Shown here: one piece after another, positions 1 through 11,413 of the stretch
Layout of the letters: each line of letters begins with the position of its first letter
Position numbering within the stretch: the first letter of the stretch is position 1
From: Dyella sp. BiH032
GTDB taxonomy: Bacteria > Pseudomonadota > Gammaproteobacteria > Xanthomonadales > Rhodanobacteraceae
Reading direction: 5' to 3'
Length of the DNA stretch: 64,000 bases
Assembly: GCF_031954525.1 (NCBI RefSeq)
Contig: NZ_CP134867.1
Coordinates: 3,782,001 to 3,846,000 of the forward strand
Notes under the pieces: generated by a model
Databases searched by the model: none
What the model was told of the DNA's origin: nothing
The model's input: the letters and a program-made list of their open reading frames with translations, nothing else
Position numbers and translations under genes: made by a program

Positions 1-402
1 CATGACGAGGCGCGCACCGTGCGCCGCGTACTGGACCATGGCGCGGCCGGCTTCATCGCCAAGAGCGCGTCGCCCGCGGAGATCGGCGAAGCCGTGCGCA
101 CCGTGCTCGCTTGCGGCACCTGGCTGCCACCGGCATTGGCGCAGGCGGTCGCGGCGATGCCGGCCGATCCGGCCGACGCCGATCTCGCCGCGCGGCTGGC
201 GCGGCTGACCGACCAGCAATACCGCGTACTCACCCTGGTGGGCGAAGGGCTGCTGAACAAGCAGATCGCCGATCGCCTGTCGATCCAGGAACGCACGGTG
301 AAAGCACACGTCACCGCCATCTTCGAAAAGCTCGGCGTGCGCAATCGCACCCAGGCCAGCCTGCTGCTGCGCTCGCTCGCCTTGAGCGAACCCGCACTTT
401 GA
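1..402 (+). CDS. LuxR/NarL-family response regulator, C-terminal part (5' end outside window)
   Basis: The reading frame is open from base 1 and ends at TGA 400-402, so only the last 133 codons are present. The first residues (VLDHGAAGFIAKSASPAEI) are the end of a CheY-like receiver, including the conserved Lys of the switch region. After a linker comes a GerE/LuxR helix-turn-helix (LTDQQYRVLTLVGEGLLNKQ, then RTVKAHVTAIFEKLGV). It is a DNA-binding transcription factor activated by phosphorylation. Its stop codon directly abuts the stop of the convergent hybrid histidine kinase, which is a plausible cognate partner. Family is certain; the partner is inferred. Confidence 0.93.
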   Translation, partial: HDEARTVRRVLDHGAAGFIAKSASPAEIGEAVRTVLACGTWLPPALAQAVAAMPADPADADLAARLARLTDQQYRVLTLVGEGLLNKQIADRLSIQERTVKAHVTAIFEKLGVRNRTQASLLLRSLALSEPAL

Positions 403-3400
403 TCAGGCAGGCGCGCCGCCGCGCGCGGCGGCCATCAGGCGCTGCATCACCTGTTGCATCGCCAGCGGCTTGAGCGGCTTGTAGAGCAACATCGCGCCGG
501 CGTCGAGCACGCGCTGCCGCAATTCGCTGTCGCGATCCGCGGTGAGCACCAGCGCCGGCACGTCCGGATGCACGCGGCGCAGCTCGTGCAGCACGTCCAG
601 GCCGGTGACGCCGTGATCGAGGTGATAGTCGAGCACGCACAGATCCGGCCGCCATGGCGTTTCCAGCGCCTGGCGCGGCTGCGCGGCGACGTGGACTTCC
701 CAGCCCCAGCCCTGCAACAGCGCCGCGAGGGCGGTCCGCGCCGCCGGCTCGTTGTCGAGCACCAGCGCGCGGCCGATAGCCACGCCGTGAGTCGCCGCAG
801 GCGCGGCAACCGGTGATGGAGAAGACACGGCCCGCGCGCGCGGCACCTCGAGGTGGAACACGCTGCCCTGCCCAGGCCATGAGCGCAGCCCAAGCGGATG
901 TTCGAGCAACGCCGCCATGCGCTGCGCGATCGATAGCCCGAGGCCCAGCCCCTGGCCGCCGGCATGCTGCAACCGATGGAACTCCTGGAAGATGCGTTCG
1001 CGTTCCTCCGGCGCGATGCCCGGCCCGGTATCCCAGACCTCCAGCCGCACGAACTCGCCACGACGGCGCACGCCGAGCAGCACGCGACCGCGCTCGGAGT
1101 AGCGCAGCGCGTTCGACAGGAAATTCTGCAATACGCGCCGCAGCAGCAACGGATCGGAACGCACCCAGACAGCGCTGTCGACCACGCTCAGGCGCATGCC
1201 GCGGTCGCCGGCCATGGCCTGGAATTCCGCGGCCAGCGGACCGAGCACTTCGCTCAAGGCGAACTCGCGTGGCTGCGGATGCAGGCGCCCGCCTTCCAGG
1301 CGCGCGATATCGAGAAGTCCGGCGAGCAACCCTTCCGTCGCCGCCAGCGCGCCCTGCAGGTGACGCACGGTGACCGCCTCGCCGCCGCGTTCGGCCAGCG
1401 TGTGCGCGAACAGCTGCGCAGCATGCAGCGGCTGCATCAGGTCATGGCTCACTGCGGCGAGGAAACGGCTCTTGGCCGCGTTCGCGCGCTGTGCCTCGGC
1501 CGTGGCCTCGGCGAGTTCGCGCGTGCGTTCCTCCACGCGCAATTCCAGCGTTTCGTTGGCGCGCTTGAGCGCGTCCTCCGCCTGGCGAAAGGCGGTGACA
1601 TCGGTGAAGGTGGCGACGAAGCCCCCGCCGGGCATGGGGTTGCCGCGGATCTCCACCACGGTGCCGTCCGGAAAGCGCCGCTCGGACAGATGCCGCGTGC
1701 CCGCGCGCATGTGCGCCAGGCGACGCTGCACGCGCGCCTCGACGTCGCCCTGTCCGATCATGCCGCGCGCAACGTTGTGGCGCGTGAGGTCTGCCACCGG
1801 GCGCCCCACCTGCAGCAGGCCTTCCGGATAGTCGAACAGGCTGGCGTAGCGGCGGTTCCACGCGACCAGGTGCAGTTCCGCGTCGACCACGCAGATGCCC
1901 TGGCTCATGTTCTCCAGCGCTGCTTCCAGCACGCGCTGGTTGAAGCGCAGGTCCTGCGCGGCTTCGCCGACGATGGCGGCGACGGTGTCCAGTTCGTCGC
2001 GCCCCTGCCGCCGCACCACTTCCAACAACAGTCGCGCGGACGCTGCGCCGATCACCGCCGCCAGATCGTGTTCCACCTCGGCCATGCGCGCGCCGCTGGC
2101 GAAGCCCTGCGTCGGCGCGTCACGGAAAAGATGGGCCACGCGCTCGGCCGGCAGAAAACGCAGGGCCAGCGCGTGCAGTTCGGCGATCCCGATCCCGCCC
2201 ACCGCCGACCGCGGGCGCGCTCGCCCGAAACGCGACCCGGCCACCATGAACATCGAAAGGACATTCACCGCCAGCCCGGCCGCGACGGCACGACCCAGGC
2301 GACTCCAGTCGCCGAGCCCGAGAAAGCCGTCCGGTGTCAGCGCGTGCAGCCCGGTGGGCCACTCGTTCCACCACGCGGCTTCGGCGGGGAACATCGCCGG
2401 CATGAGCACGTACAGCCATGCCAACGTTCCTGCAGCGAGTCCCGACGCCACCGCTCGCGGCCCCAGCTGCGGACGGTACACCGCCGCCAGCAACGCGGGC
2501 GCCAGGCCGGCGAGCGCGGAGAAGGAAATCGCGCCGATGTCGGCCAGCACGTCGTTGCGGGCAAGCACGCGGCTGTATGCCCAGGCCAGCAGGATGACCG
2601 CGAGGATGGCCACGCGACGCTGATTGATCACCTCGCCGCGCAGGTCGCCGTGCTCGTCGCGACCCCAGCCCGCCTGCACGCGCAGCGGCGCGATGAGGTG
2701 GTTCACCACCATCAGGCTCAGTGCCAGCGTCGCCACCACCACCATGCTGGTCGCCGCGCTCAATCCGCCAAGAAAAGCCAGCAGCGCGAGCCCGTGCTGG
2801 TCGCGCGCCATCGGCAAGGCCAGCACGTAGAGATCCGAGGGCACGCCGCTAGGTGCCAGCCACGCATCGCCCAGCCGCGCGAGCGGCAGGATCGGCAGCG
2901 CGATCAGCAGCATGTACAGCGGAAAGAGCCAACGCGCCGTGTGCAGGTGCGCGCCGTCGCGGCACTCCACCACGCCGGCGTGGAACTGGTGCGGCAGCGT
3001 GAACATGGCCAGCGCGCCGAGCAGGATCATCGCCGGGAATCCGGCACTGTCGTGCGGCGGCGGTGCCGCATGCGCCACGCTCGCGGGCGGCACCGCGAAC
3101 AGCAGCGACCCCAGCGCCAGCATCGCCGCCAGCTTGAACAGCGATTCGAACGCCATCGCCAGCACCAACCCGCGGTTGTGCGCCATGGTCGACGCGCGAC
3201 GCGTGCCGAACAGCATCGCGAACAGCGCCATCAGCAATGCGACATACAAGGCACTGTCCTGCCACGGCGGCGACTCCGCTACCTGCCCGCGGCTGAGCAT
3301 GGCGAAGCTCATTGCCACCGCCTTCAGCTGCAGCGCGATGTACGGCACGATGCCGATCAGCACCACCACCGTCACCAGCGCGGCGAGCCCCGAGTGCCGC

Positions 3401-3726
3401 CCCAGGCGCACCGCGATCAGGTCAGCCAGCGAGCCGGCGTTGTAGTCGCGCGCCAACTGCACGAGGCGTTTCAACACCGCGATGCCGAACAGATACATCA
3501 GGATCGCCCCGACGAAGGTCGGCGGCAGCCACCAGCCGGAGCGGCTAGCCTGCGTCACCGTGCCGTAGAACGTCCACGACGTGCAGTGGATCGCCAGCGA
3601 CAGCGCGTAGACGATCGCCCAGCGTTTCTCGAACAGCGCGGGCCGGCGCTCGCCGAGCAGCGCGACGCCGAACAACAGGCCGAGCCAGATGAGCGCGGCG
3701 GTGGCGATGATGGCGGGGGTCAGCAT
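403..3726 (-). CDS. Hybrid histidine kinase with sodium:solute-symporter-like sensor, PAS and receiver domains
   Basis: 1107 residues. The N-terminal ~500 residues are a multi-pass membrane region of the sodium:solute symporter (PutP/CbrA-like) type, followed by a PAS domain near 600-710. The kinase has its phospho-acceptor at His761 (SHDLMQPLHAAQ), an N box (NFLSNALRYS), and G boxes (DTGPGI and GLGLGLSIA near 926). The C-terminal receiver keeps the acceptor Asp1033 (CVLDYHLD) and the Lys of YKPLKP. This is the NahK/CbrA-like architecture known from proteobacteria, where the transporter-like part may sense a solute. The gene converges on a LuxR-type response regulator with no base between the two stops. 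The ligand cannot be predicted. Confidence 0.93.
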   Translation of the reverse strand: MLTPAIIATAALIWLGLLFGVALLGERRPALFEKRWAIVYALSLAIHCTSWTFYGTVTQASRSGWWLPPTFVGAILMYLFGIAVLKRLVQLARDYNAGSLADLIAVRLGRHSGLAALVTVVVLIGIVPYIALQLKAVAMSFAMLSRGQVAESPPWQDSALYVALLMALFAMLFGTRRASTMAHNRGLVLAMAFESLFKLAAMLALGSLLFAVPPASVAHAAPPPHDSAGFPAMILLGALAMFTLPHQFHAGVVECRDGAHLHTARWLFPLYMLLIALPILPLARLGDAWLAPSGVPSDLYVLALPMARDQHGLALLAFLGGLSAATSMVVVATLALSLMVVNHLIAPLRVQAGWGRDEHGDLRGEVINQRRVAILAVILLAWAYSRVLARNDVLADIGAISFSALAGLAPALLAAVYRPQLGPRAVASGLAAGTLAWLYVLMPAMFPAEAAWWNEWPTGLHALTPDGFLGLGDWSRLGRAVAAGLAVNVLSMFMVAGSRFGRARPRSAVGGIGIAELHALALRFLPAERVAHLFRDAPTQGFASGARMAEVEHDLAAVIGAASARLLLEVVRRQGRDELDTVAAIVGEAAQDLRFNQRVLEAALENMSQGICVVDAELHLVAWNRRYASLFDYPEGLLQVGRPVADLTRHNVARGMIGQGDVEARVQRRLAHMRAGTRHLSERRFPDGTVVEIRGNPMPGGGFVATFTDVTAFRQAEDALKRANETLELRVEERTRELAEATAEAQRANAAKSRFLAAVSHDLMQPLHAAQLFAHTLAERGGEAVTVRHLQGALAATEGLLAGLLDIARLEGGRLHPQPREFALSEVLGPLAAEFQAMAGDRGMRLSVVDSAVWVRSDPLLLRRVLQNFLSNALRYSERGRVLLGVRRRGEFVRLEVWDTGPGIAPEERERIFQEFHRLQHAGGQGLGLGLSIAQRMAALLEHPLGLRSWPGQGSVFHLEVPRARAVSSPSPVAAPAATHGVAIGRALVLDNEPAARTALAALLQGWGWEVHVAAQPRQALETPWRPDLCVLDYHLDHGVTGLDVLHELRRVHPDVPALVLTADRDSELRQRVLDAGAMLLYKPLKPLAMQQVMQRLMAAARGGAPA

Positions 3727-3784
3727 GGCGGGCGGGCGGCGTCGGACCTTAGCGGGTTAGGGCTTGTGCGATAGAAGCGCATTC

Positions 3785-4186
3785 GCGAGCACCCGCCCCT
3801 CATCCCGCCTTCTCCCTGGAGGGGGGAAGGAGAAGTGCGGTACCGCGGCAAGAAAAAGACAAGAGCGAGCGAAGCGATGCTCCGTGTGGCTCTTGATCTC
3901 CCGGGTTCCCTTCGCGGCGGTGAGGGCTGGACGATCAGGCCGCCGCAGGCGGGCGGGGACAGGACGTCCCCGCCTTTTCGATTCGGGCAGGGATGCCCGA
4001 TCGAAAAGCCCGGCCAGCCCTCAACGCACCCGGAGCAGCGAAGGCTGCGGAGGGCGCCGCGCAGGGTGCCCTTCTTCTTGGTTACTTCTTCTTGGGCAAG
4101 CAAGAAGAAGTAACTCGCTCTCCGGCAGGAGAGCGAAACCCCTCGCCCCGCGAGGGGCGAGACCAGACTGGCGACCACCTCGCGAC
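3785..4186 (+). repeat. Dispersed structured element, copy A
   Basis: About 402 bp, filling most of the gap 3727-4306. It is built of hairpins: a CTTCTCCC/GGAG-type head, GGCGGGGAC/GTCCCCGCC followed by TTTT, a TTTTCGAT stem, GCAGC/GCTGC at 4035-4048, a 13-bp stem TTACTTCTTCTTG/CAAGAAGAAGTAA at 4082-4113, CGCTCTCC/GGAGAGCG, and a final CCTCGCCCC/GGGGCGAG stem. An outer GAGGGCTGG/CCAGCCCTC pair encloses the middle. Three relatives lie at 13.6, 19.8 and 26.9 kb in the same orientation. Open frames inside it are composition artefacts. The remaining bases 4187-4306 hold a partial second head (TTCACCCCGATGGGGAGAGG) and nothing else I can see. Confidence 0.85.
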
Positions 4187-4306
4187 AACTGAGCCGCATC
4201 GCCGCTAGATTCCGGCCTGCGCCGGAACAACGACCGAAGGCAGGAAAGTCCGGCGCCAGCCTCAGCCCTTCACCCCGATGGGGAGAGGGAGAAAAGCGGG
4301 ACATCG

Positions 4307-5332
4307 TCACCGCGCGGGCGGCAATCCCAGCGCCTCCACCGCGCGCACCAGCCACCGCAGCTGCACACCCTGCCGCGTGTCGTAGTCCGTCCCCGAATAA
4401 CCCCACCAATCCCAGCATGCCTGCGGATTCAAAGGCGCCATGCTGGCGCGCGTCTGAGGATACAGGACCGCCACCCCGTAAACGTCCGCCCAGCGATTGA
4501 ACCCCGCGTCCTTCACGAACGCCTCGCCCACCGCCGTGGCGTTCTGCTTGCAGCCGTGAAACGCTACCAGCAAGCCGCAGGGCTTCCCGGCGAGGCAGGC
4601 CGGCGGAAGGTACACGTAGCCTTCGTCCGCCAGGTAGGCGTCGGCACCATCGGGCTTGTAGGCGTTCTGGTCGAAGCGGCGCAGTTCGCCCTTCGCCTCG
4701 CCCGCTGCGTGCGCCGGCTTGCCGAACAGCTGCGCGAAGACTTCGCCGGCCGCATCGAAACCGCAGTGTCCGAGATAGGGCGATACGGACTTGTCGCAGT
4801 CGTCGCCCTTGGCGGCGATCGGCAGGTTGTGCGCGAAGGCTCGATCGCCATCGTCGCGAACCTGCATGCTCTTCAGCGCGGGATCGCCGTCGCGCAACCG
4901 GCCGTAGAAGCCCACGGCGGCTTCAGCGACGGTGGGAGCGACCACGGCATCGTCCTTGCCGTGGAGCACGTAGACATGGGCCTTGGCCAGCGCATGCAGG
5001 TCGCCGATCTCGCCGGACTTGGCCCGCTCGCGCGCGCGCTCCGCCAAGGCGGCGACGTCCGGTGCCGGCGTGCCTTTCATGCACGAACTCAGCGCCGCAT
5101 CCAGCTTGCCGCCGGCGCAGCCGTACGGCCCGCCGGCGATCAATGCCGCATGGGGAAAACGCTCCGGATAAGCCACCTGCACCTGGGTGGCCATGTAGGC
5201 GCCGGAAGACAAACCGGCGACGGCCACCCGCGACGCGTCCAGCTTCAGCCTGGGCAGCGGCTCCGCGTCCGCCGCCCAGGCCTGCGCGACGAGGGCCCAT
5301 AGCGCAACGCCGACCCAACCGATCCAACGCAT
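4307..5332 (-). CDS. Secreted PHB-depolymerase-type esterase
   Basis: 341 residues with a signal peptide at 1-20 (cleavage near AWA-AD). The lipase box GLSSG at 40-44 gives Ser42 as nucleophile, and the second half has the family-typical HGCKQN, YGVAVLYPQTR and CWDWWGYSG segments. These match the poly(3-hydroxybutyrate) depolymerase/feruloyl-esterase-like alpha/beta hydrolases that cut polyester or ester bonds outside the cytoplasm. A strong ribosome site (AGGAGGGG) precedes the ATG. It begins 17 bp after the TonB-dependent receptor gene on the same strand, so the two are probably co-transcribed. The true substrate could be PHB, short hydroxyalkanoate oligomers or another ester. Confidence 0.85.
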   Translation of the reverse strand: MRWIGWVGVALWALVAQAWAADAEPLPRLKLDASRVAVAGLSSGAYMATQVQVAYPERFPHAALIAGGPYGCAGGKLDAALSSCMKGTPAPDVAALAERARERAKSGEIGDLHALAKAHVYVLHGKDDAVVAPTVAEAAVGFYGRLRDGDPALKSMQVRDDGDRAFAHNLPIAAKGDDCDKSVSPYLGHCGFDAAGEVFAQLFGKPAHAAGEAKGELRRFDQNAYKPDGADAYLADEGYVYLPPACLAGKPCGLLVAFHGCKQNATAVGEAFVKDAGFNRWADVYGVAVLYPQTRASMAPLNPQACWDWWGYSGTDYDTRQGVQLRWLVRAVEALGLPPAR

Positions 5333-5349
5333 GTTCCCCTCCTGTCCGC

Positions 5350-7560
<2,211 letters not shown>

Positions 7561-7720
7561 ATCGCCCCTCACGGTATGCGCACCCTCCCCACGGATGCCG
7601 ATGCCGCGAAGCGTAGGGAGCGGGGCACGGGGCCACACTTGTACCTTCGTACAGTGCCGTGACGAATGGCCCATCCGGATACTGCCGGCCGTTCGTCTTG
7701 CATGCTGGGAGTGACGAGGA

Positions 7721-9121
7721 ATGGCGTTTGCGATCGTGCTGGCCGCGCTGTGTTTCCTGATGCTGGCGGCGTACCGCGGCTACAGCGTGATCCTGTTCGC
7801 GCCGATCGCCGCGCTGGGCGCGGTGCTGCTCACCGACCCGGCGCTGGTCGCGCCGATGTTCACCGGCTTGTTCATGGACAAGATGGTGGGCTTCCTGAAG
7901 CTCTATTTCCCGGTGTTCATGCTGGGCGCGGTATTCGGCAAGCTGATCGAGATGTCCGGCTTTTCCAAGGCGATCGTCGCGGCGACGATCGGACTGGTCG
8001 GGCGCGGGCGCGCGATGCTGTCGATCGTGCTGGTATGCGCGCTGCTCACCTACGGCGGCGTGTCGCTGTTCGTGGTGGTGTTCGCGGTGTACCCGTTCGC
8101 GGCGGAACTGTTCCGCCAGGCGGACATCCCCAAGCGCCTGATCCCCGGCACCATCGCGCTGGGCGCCTTCACATTCACTATGGATGCGCTGCCGGGCACG
8201 CCGCAGATCCAGAACATCATTCCCACCTCGTTCTTCGGGACCACCGCATGGGCCGCGCCGTGGCTGGGCACGCTCGGCGCGGTGTTCATCCTGGCCGTGG
8301 GGCTTACCTACCTGGAATCGCGACGCCGGCGTGCCGCGGCCGCCGGCGAGGGCTACGGGCAGGCCTGGCTCGCCAACGAGCCGGCGCCGTTCGAGGGCGG
8401 CCGGCTGGCGCATCCGCTGGTTGCCCTGCTACCGCTCGTCGTGGTGGGTGTCGCCAATAAGCTGCTGGCCGACGCCGTGCCCAGGCTGTACGGCGCCACG
8501 TCCTCGTTCGTGCCCGCCGTGATCGGCGAGGCGAAGCCCGTGGTGCAGGAAGTATCCAAGCTCGCCGCGATCTGGGCGGTGGAAGGCGCGCTGCTGCTGG
8601 GCATCCTGTGCGTGCTGCTGTTCGCGTGGCGCCCGGTGAAGCAGTCCTTCGCGGAAGGGAGCAAGGCTGCGGTCGCGGGCGCCCTGCTGGCATCCATGAA
8701 CACGGCGTCGGAATACGGCTTCGGCGCGGTGATCGCCGCCCTGCCGGGCTTCAAGCTGATCGCCGACGGGTTGCACGCCATTCCCAATCCGCTGGTCAAC
8801 CAGGCCGTCTCGATCACGGCGCTGGCCGGCATCACCGGCTCGGCCTCTGGCGGCATGGGCATCGCCCTGGCGGCGATGGCCGACACCTTCATCCGCAACG
8901 CGCAGGCAGCGGGCATTCCGATGGAAGTCCTGCACCGCATCGCCGCGATGGCCTCCGGCGGCATGGACACGCTGCCGCACAACGGCGCCGTGATCACCCT
9001 GCTGGCAGTGACCGGGCTCACCCATCGACAGTCCTACCGGGACATCTTCGCCATCACGCTGATCAAGACCGCCGCGGTGTTCGTGGCGATCGCGGGCTAC
9101 TACGTCCTCGGGCTGGTCTAG
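7721..9121 (+). CDS. GntP-family permease (gluconate/hydroxyacid symporter)
   Basis: 466 residues, very hydrophobic, with about 12 membrane segments. Family-typical stretches include YFPVFMLGAVFGKLIEMSGF, TYGGVSLFVVVFAVYPFA and the substrate-region segment MDALPGTPQIQNIIPTSFFG. GntP proteins import gluconate, and related members import D-3-hydroxybutyrate or other hydroxyacids. The gene is divergent from the TonB receptor across 160 bp (7561-7720), which must hold both promoters. With the PHB-depolymerase-type esterase next door, a 3-hydroxyacid is an attractive substrate, but that is inference from neighbours only. Confidence 0.88.
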   Translation: MAFAIVLAALCFLMLAAYRGYSVILFAPIAALGAVLLTDPALVAPMFTGLFMDKMVGFLKLYFPVFMLGAVFGKLIEMSGFSKAIVAATIGLVGRGRAMLSIVLVCALLTYGGVSLFVVVFAVYPFAAELFRQADIPKRLIPGTIALGAFTFTMDALPGTPQIQNIIPTSFFGTTAWAAPWLGTLGAVFILAVGLTYLESRRRRAAAAGEGYGQAWLANEPAPFEGGRLAHPLVALLPLVVVGVANKLLADAVPRLYGATSSFVPAVIGEAKPVVQEVSKLAAIWAVEGALLLGILCVLLFAWRPVKQSFAEGSKAAVAGALLASMNTASEYGFGAVIAALPGFKLIADGLHAIPNPLVNQAVSITALAGITGSASGGMGIALAAMADTFIRNAQAAGIPMEVLHRIAAMASGGMDTLPHNGAVITLLAVTGLTHRQSYRDIFAITLIKTAAVFVAIAGYYVLGLV

Positions 9122-9191
9122 CCGTCCCTCACGTCGATGCCTTCCCCCGGTTCGTTTCTCCAGGACGCGACCGTGGCATCGCTTTCGATCC

Positions 9192-9219
9192 GGCGCCGCG
9201 CGGGCGATCGCGCGGCGCC
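9192..9219. other. Strong GC hairpin between permease and lipase genes
   Basis: Perfect 11-bp arms GGCGCCGCGCG (9192-9202) and CGCGCGGCGCC (9209-9219) enclose a 6-base loop. No T-run follows, so it is not a standard intrinsic terminator. A smaller CCCGGCCTGCCGGG hairpin lies just downstream. It may insulate the permease transcript from the lipase gene. Confidence 0.5.
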
Positions 9220-9269
9220 TCACCGTCCCGGCCTGCCGGGACCCGTCAAAGCGAAGGGAGGAAGCAGCG

Positions 9270-9989
9270 ATGTCGATCAGATCATGGGGGACCGTCAAAT
9301 CCTGGGCCATGGGCCTGTTGGCCCTGGCCTTGCTGATCCCGGGCGCCGGGCTGCGTGCGGCCTGCGTGGACAGCGTGGTGCTGGTACACGGCAACACCGG
9401 CAGTCCGGGCGATTTCCAGAACACCTACAACCTGCTGCGCCAGAACGGCTACGCCGACGCGCAGATCTACGCGCCAAGCTGGGGCAATGCCCTGTGCGCC
9501 GCCTGCAACGACCATAGCGGCAGCGAGGAGACCCCGGTCGCCAACGCGATCAACGCCGCCATCGCCGGCTCCTGCACCGGCCGCATCGACGTCATAGGCC
9601 ATTCGATGGGCGCCACGCTCGCCGCGCGCGAGATCGACAAGCTCGGCGTGTCGGGCAAGGTCGACGTGTTCGTCGGCATCGCCGGCGCATTCCATGGGCT
9701 GTGGTCGTGCGGCACCTATCCGTTCAACGTGGCCACCAGCACCTGCGGCTACTGGGGCTTGTCGGTGGGCAGCCCGTTCCTCGGCAGCATCGCGGGGCAC
9801 CGCTTCGGGCAGCGCATGTATTCGATCAAGTCGTGGATCGACGAGATCAACTGCTACGGCGGGGTGTGCACGGTGGGCGGCGTGCATACGTCGAGCATCG
9901 ACGGCGAGACCGGCAGCCTCACGTATGCATACGGGCATTACGGCCTGCTCTGGTACACGGCGGCGGACCAGTTGTTGCTGCTGCAGTAA
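9270..9989 (+). CDS. Secreted triacylglycerol lipase-like alpha/beta hydrolase
   Basis: 239 residues with an N-terminal signal peptide (about 1-30, ending GLRA-A). The oxyanion motif VLVHGNTG starts near residue 37, and the nucleophile elbow GHSMG at 110-114 gives Ser112. Several cysteines (CAACN, SCGTYPFN, STCGYWG, CYGGVC) suggest disulfide bonds outside the cytoplasm. The pattern matches the bacterial class-2 lipase family. A good ribosome site (GGGAGGAAG) precedes the ATG. The gene stands alone, 110 bp before the amidohydrolase operon. Natural substrate is unknown. Confidence 0.85.
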   Translation: MSIRSWGTVKSWAMGLLALALLIPGAGLRAACVDSVVLVHGNTGSPGDFQNTYNLLRQNGYADAQIYAPSWGNALCAACNDHSGSEETPVANAINAAIAGSCTGRIDVIGHSMGATLAAREIDKLGVSGKVDVFVGIAGAFHGLWSCGTYPFNVATSTCGYWGLSVGSPFLGSIAGHRFGQRMYSIKSWIDEINCYGGVCTVGGVHTSSIDGETGSLTYAYGHYGLLWYTAADQLLLLQ

Positions 9990-10099
9990 AGCGCCCGCGC
10001 GCCGCCTCAGCGCGCCAGTTCGCGCGCGGGGCGGCGCTCGCGGCATCACACCGGCCGATCCCGCGGCTATCATCGGGGCTTCCATCGAGGAAGCCCCGC

Positions 10100-11413
10100 A
10101 TGCCCCAGCGCTGGATGACCCGCCTGTTCGCCGCCGTGCTCGCCGTGGCCGCCCTGCCCGCCCCGGCGGCGGCCCCGTCCAGGGGCGACGTCCTGCTCCT
10201 GCCCGACCGCGTATGGACGGCCGAAGGCGATGCGGCGCACACCGGCTGGGCCGTGCTGGTCCATGACGGCGCCATCGCGGCGGCCGGCCCTGCCGCCGGT
10301 ATCCAGGCGCCCGCCGACGCGCGACGGATCGAGCTGCCCGGCACCACGCTAGTACCGGGCTTGATCGACCTGCACTCGCACGTGTTCCTGCATCCCTACA
10401 ACGAAACATTGTGGAACGACCAGGTGCTGAAGGAGCCGCAGGACTACCGCACGCTGGAGGCCGCGGTGCATGCGCGCGACACGCTCATGGCCGGCTTCAC
10501 CGCACTGCGCGACCTGGGCACGGAAGGCGCGGGCTATGCCGACGTCTCGGTGAAACGCGCGATCGACGAAGGCATGATTCCCGGCCCGCGCCTGTTCATA
10601 GCCACGCGCGCGATCGTCGCCAGCGCCAGCTACGGACCGGCGCCGCGCGGCTTCCGTCCCGATCTCGACCTCCCCGGCGGCGCGCAGGAAGTGAGCGGCG
10701 CGGACGAGGCCATCCGCGCCGTGCGCGAGCAGGCCAACCGCGGCGCCGACTGGATCAAGCTCTACGCCGACTACCGCGTCGGACCGGGCGGATCCACCGT
10801 GCCGACGCTGAGTGCCGCGGAGATGAAGGCGATCGTCGATACGGCGCATCTCTCCGGCCGCCCGGTCGCCGCACATGCTGCCAGCGACGAAGGCGTGCGC
10901 ATGGCGGTCGAGGCCGGCGTCGACAGCATCGAGCACGGCTACGGCGCCAGCGAGGCGACGTTCCGGCTGATGAAACAGCATGGCGTCGCCTACCAACCCA
11001 CGCTGACCGCGGTGGCATCGACGGCCGAGTACTTCGAGCACTACGTGCCTGGCAAGAGCGAGCCGACCGAGCGCATGAAGGAAGCCGAGCGTGCGTTCCG
11101 CACCGCCATGAAGGTGGGCGTCACCATCGGCAACGGCAGCGACGTGGGCGTGTTTTCGCACGGCGCCAACTGGCGCGAGCCCGATGCCATGGTGCGCGCG
11201 GGCATGTCGCCTGCGCAGGCGCTGCATGCGGCCACCGACGTCGCCGCGCGCATTCTTCGCCAGCAGGACCGCTTCGGCCGCATCGCACCCGGCCTGCGCG
11301 CGGACCTGGCGGCATTCGCCGGCGATCCGAGCCGGCACATCGACGACCTGCAGCATCCCGTCTTCGTGATGAAGGACGGCGCCATCTACCGCAGCCCCGA
11401 AAGCAAACCATGA
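10100..11413 (+). CDS. Exported metal-dependent amidohydrolase (imidazolonepropionase/prolidase-like)
   Basis: 437 residues from the ATG at 10100, preceded by GAGGAAG; the frame stays open upstream, but this start opens a signal peptide (about 1-25). The metal site is HSH at 92-94 (GLIDLHSHVFLH), a Lys in DWIKLYADY, His in VAAHAASDEG and SIEHGYG, and Asp in NGSDVGVF. That is the full ligand set of binuclear amidohydrolases of the secreted imidazolonepropionase-like group, many of which are periplasmic peptidases or cyclic amide hydrolases. It leads a five-gene run whose members overlap or nearly touch. Substrate cannot be named. Confidence 0.88.
   Translation: MPQRWMTRLFAAVLAVAALPAPAAAPSRGDVLLLPDRVWTAEGDAAHTGWAVLVHDGAIAAAGPAAGIQAPADARRIELPGTTLVPGLIDLHSHVFLHPYNETLWNDQVLKEPQDYRTLEAAVHARDTLMAGFTALRDLGTEGAGYADVSVKRAIDEGMIPGPRLFIATRAIVASASYGPAPRGFRPDLDLPGGAQEVSGADEAIRAVREQANRGADWIKLYADYRVGPGGSTVPTLSAAEMKAIVDTAHLSGRPVAAHAASDEGVRMAVEAGVDSIEHGYGASEATFRLMKQHGVAYQPTLTAVASTAEYFEHYVPGKSEPTERMKEAERAFRTAMKVGVTIGNGSDVGVFSHGANWREPDAMVRAGMSPAQALHAATDVAARILRQQDRFGRIAPGLRADLAAFAGDPSRHIDDLQHPVFVMKDGAIYRSPESKP

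Noticed and set aside
964..3774. A 936-residue open frame on the plus strand opposite the hybrid kinase
   Set aside because: It is rich in His, Arg and Gln with no domain, has no ribosome site, and lies fully antisense to a kinase with complete motifs. GC-rich third positions explain the lack of stops.
3720..4418. Open frames inside the dispersed elements (also near 13.7-14.0, 19.9-20.3 and 26.9-27.2 kb)
   Set aside because: They recur because the repeats recur. Their sequence is Arg/Ser/Pro-rich and several frames are open at once, whereas differences between copies follow base pairing rather than codons.
9701..10099. N-terminal extension of the amidohydrolase to 9701
   Set aside because: It overlaps the lipase gene and has no domain. 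ATG 10100 has a good ribosome site and opens a signal peptide.
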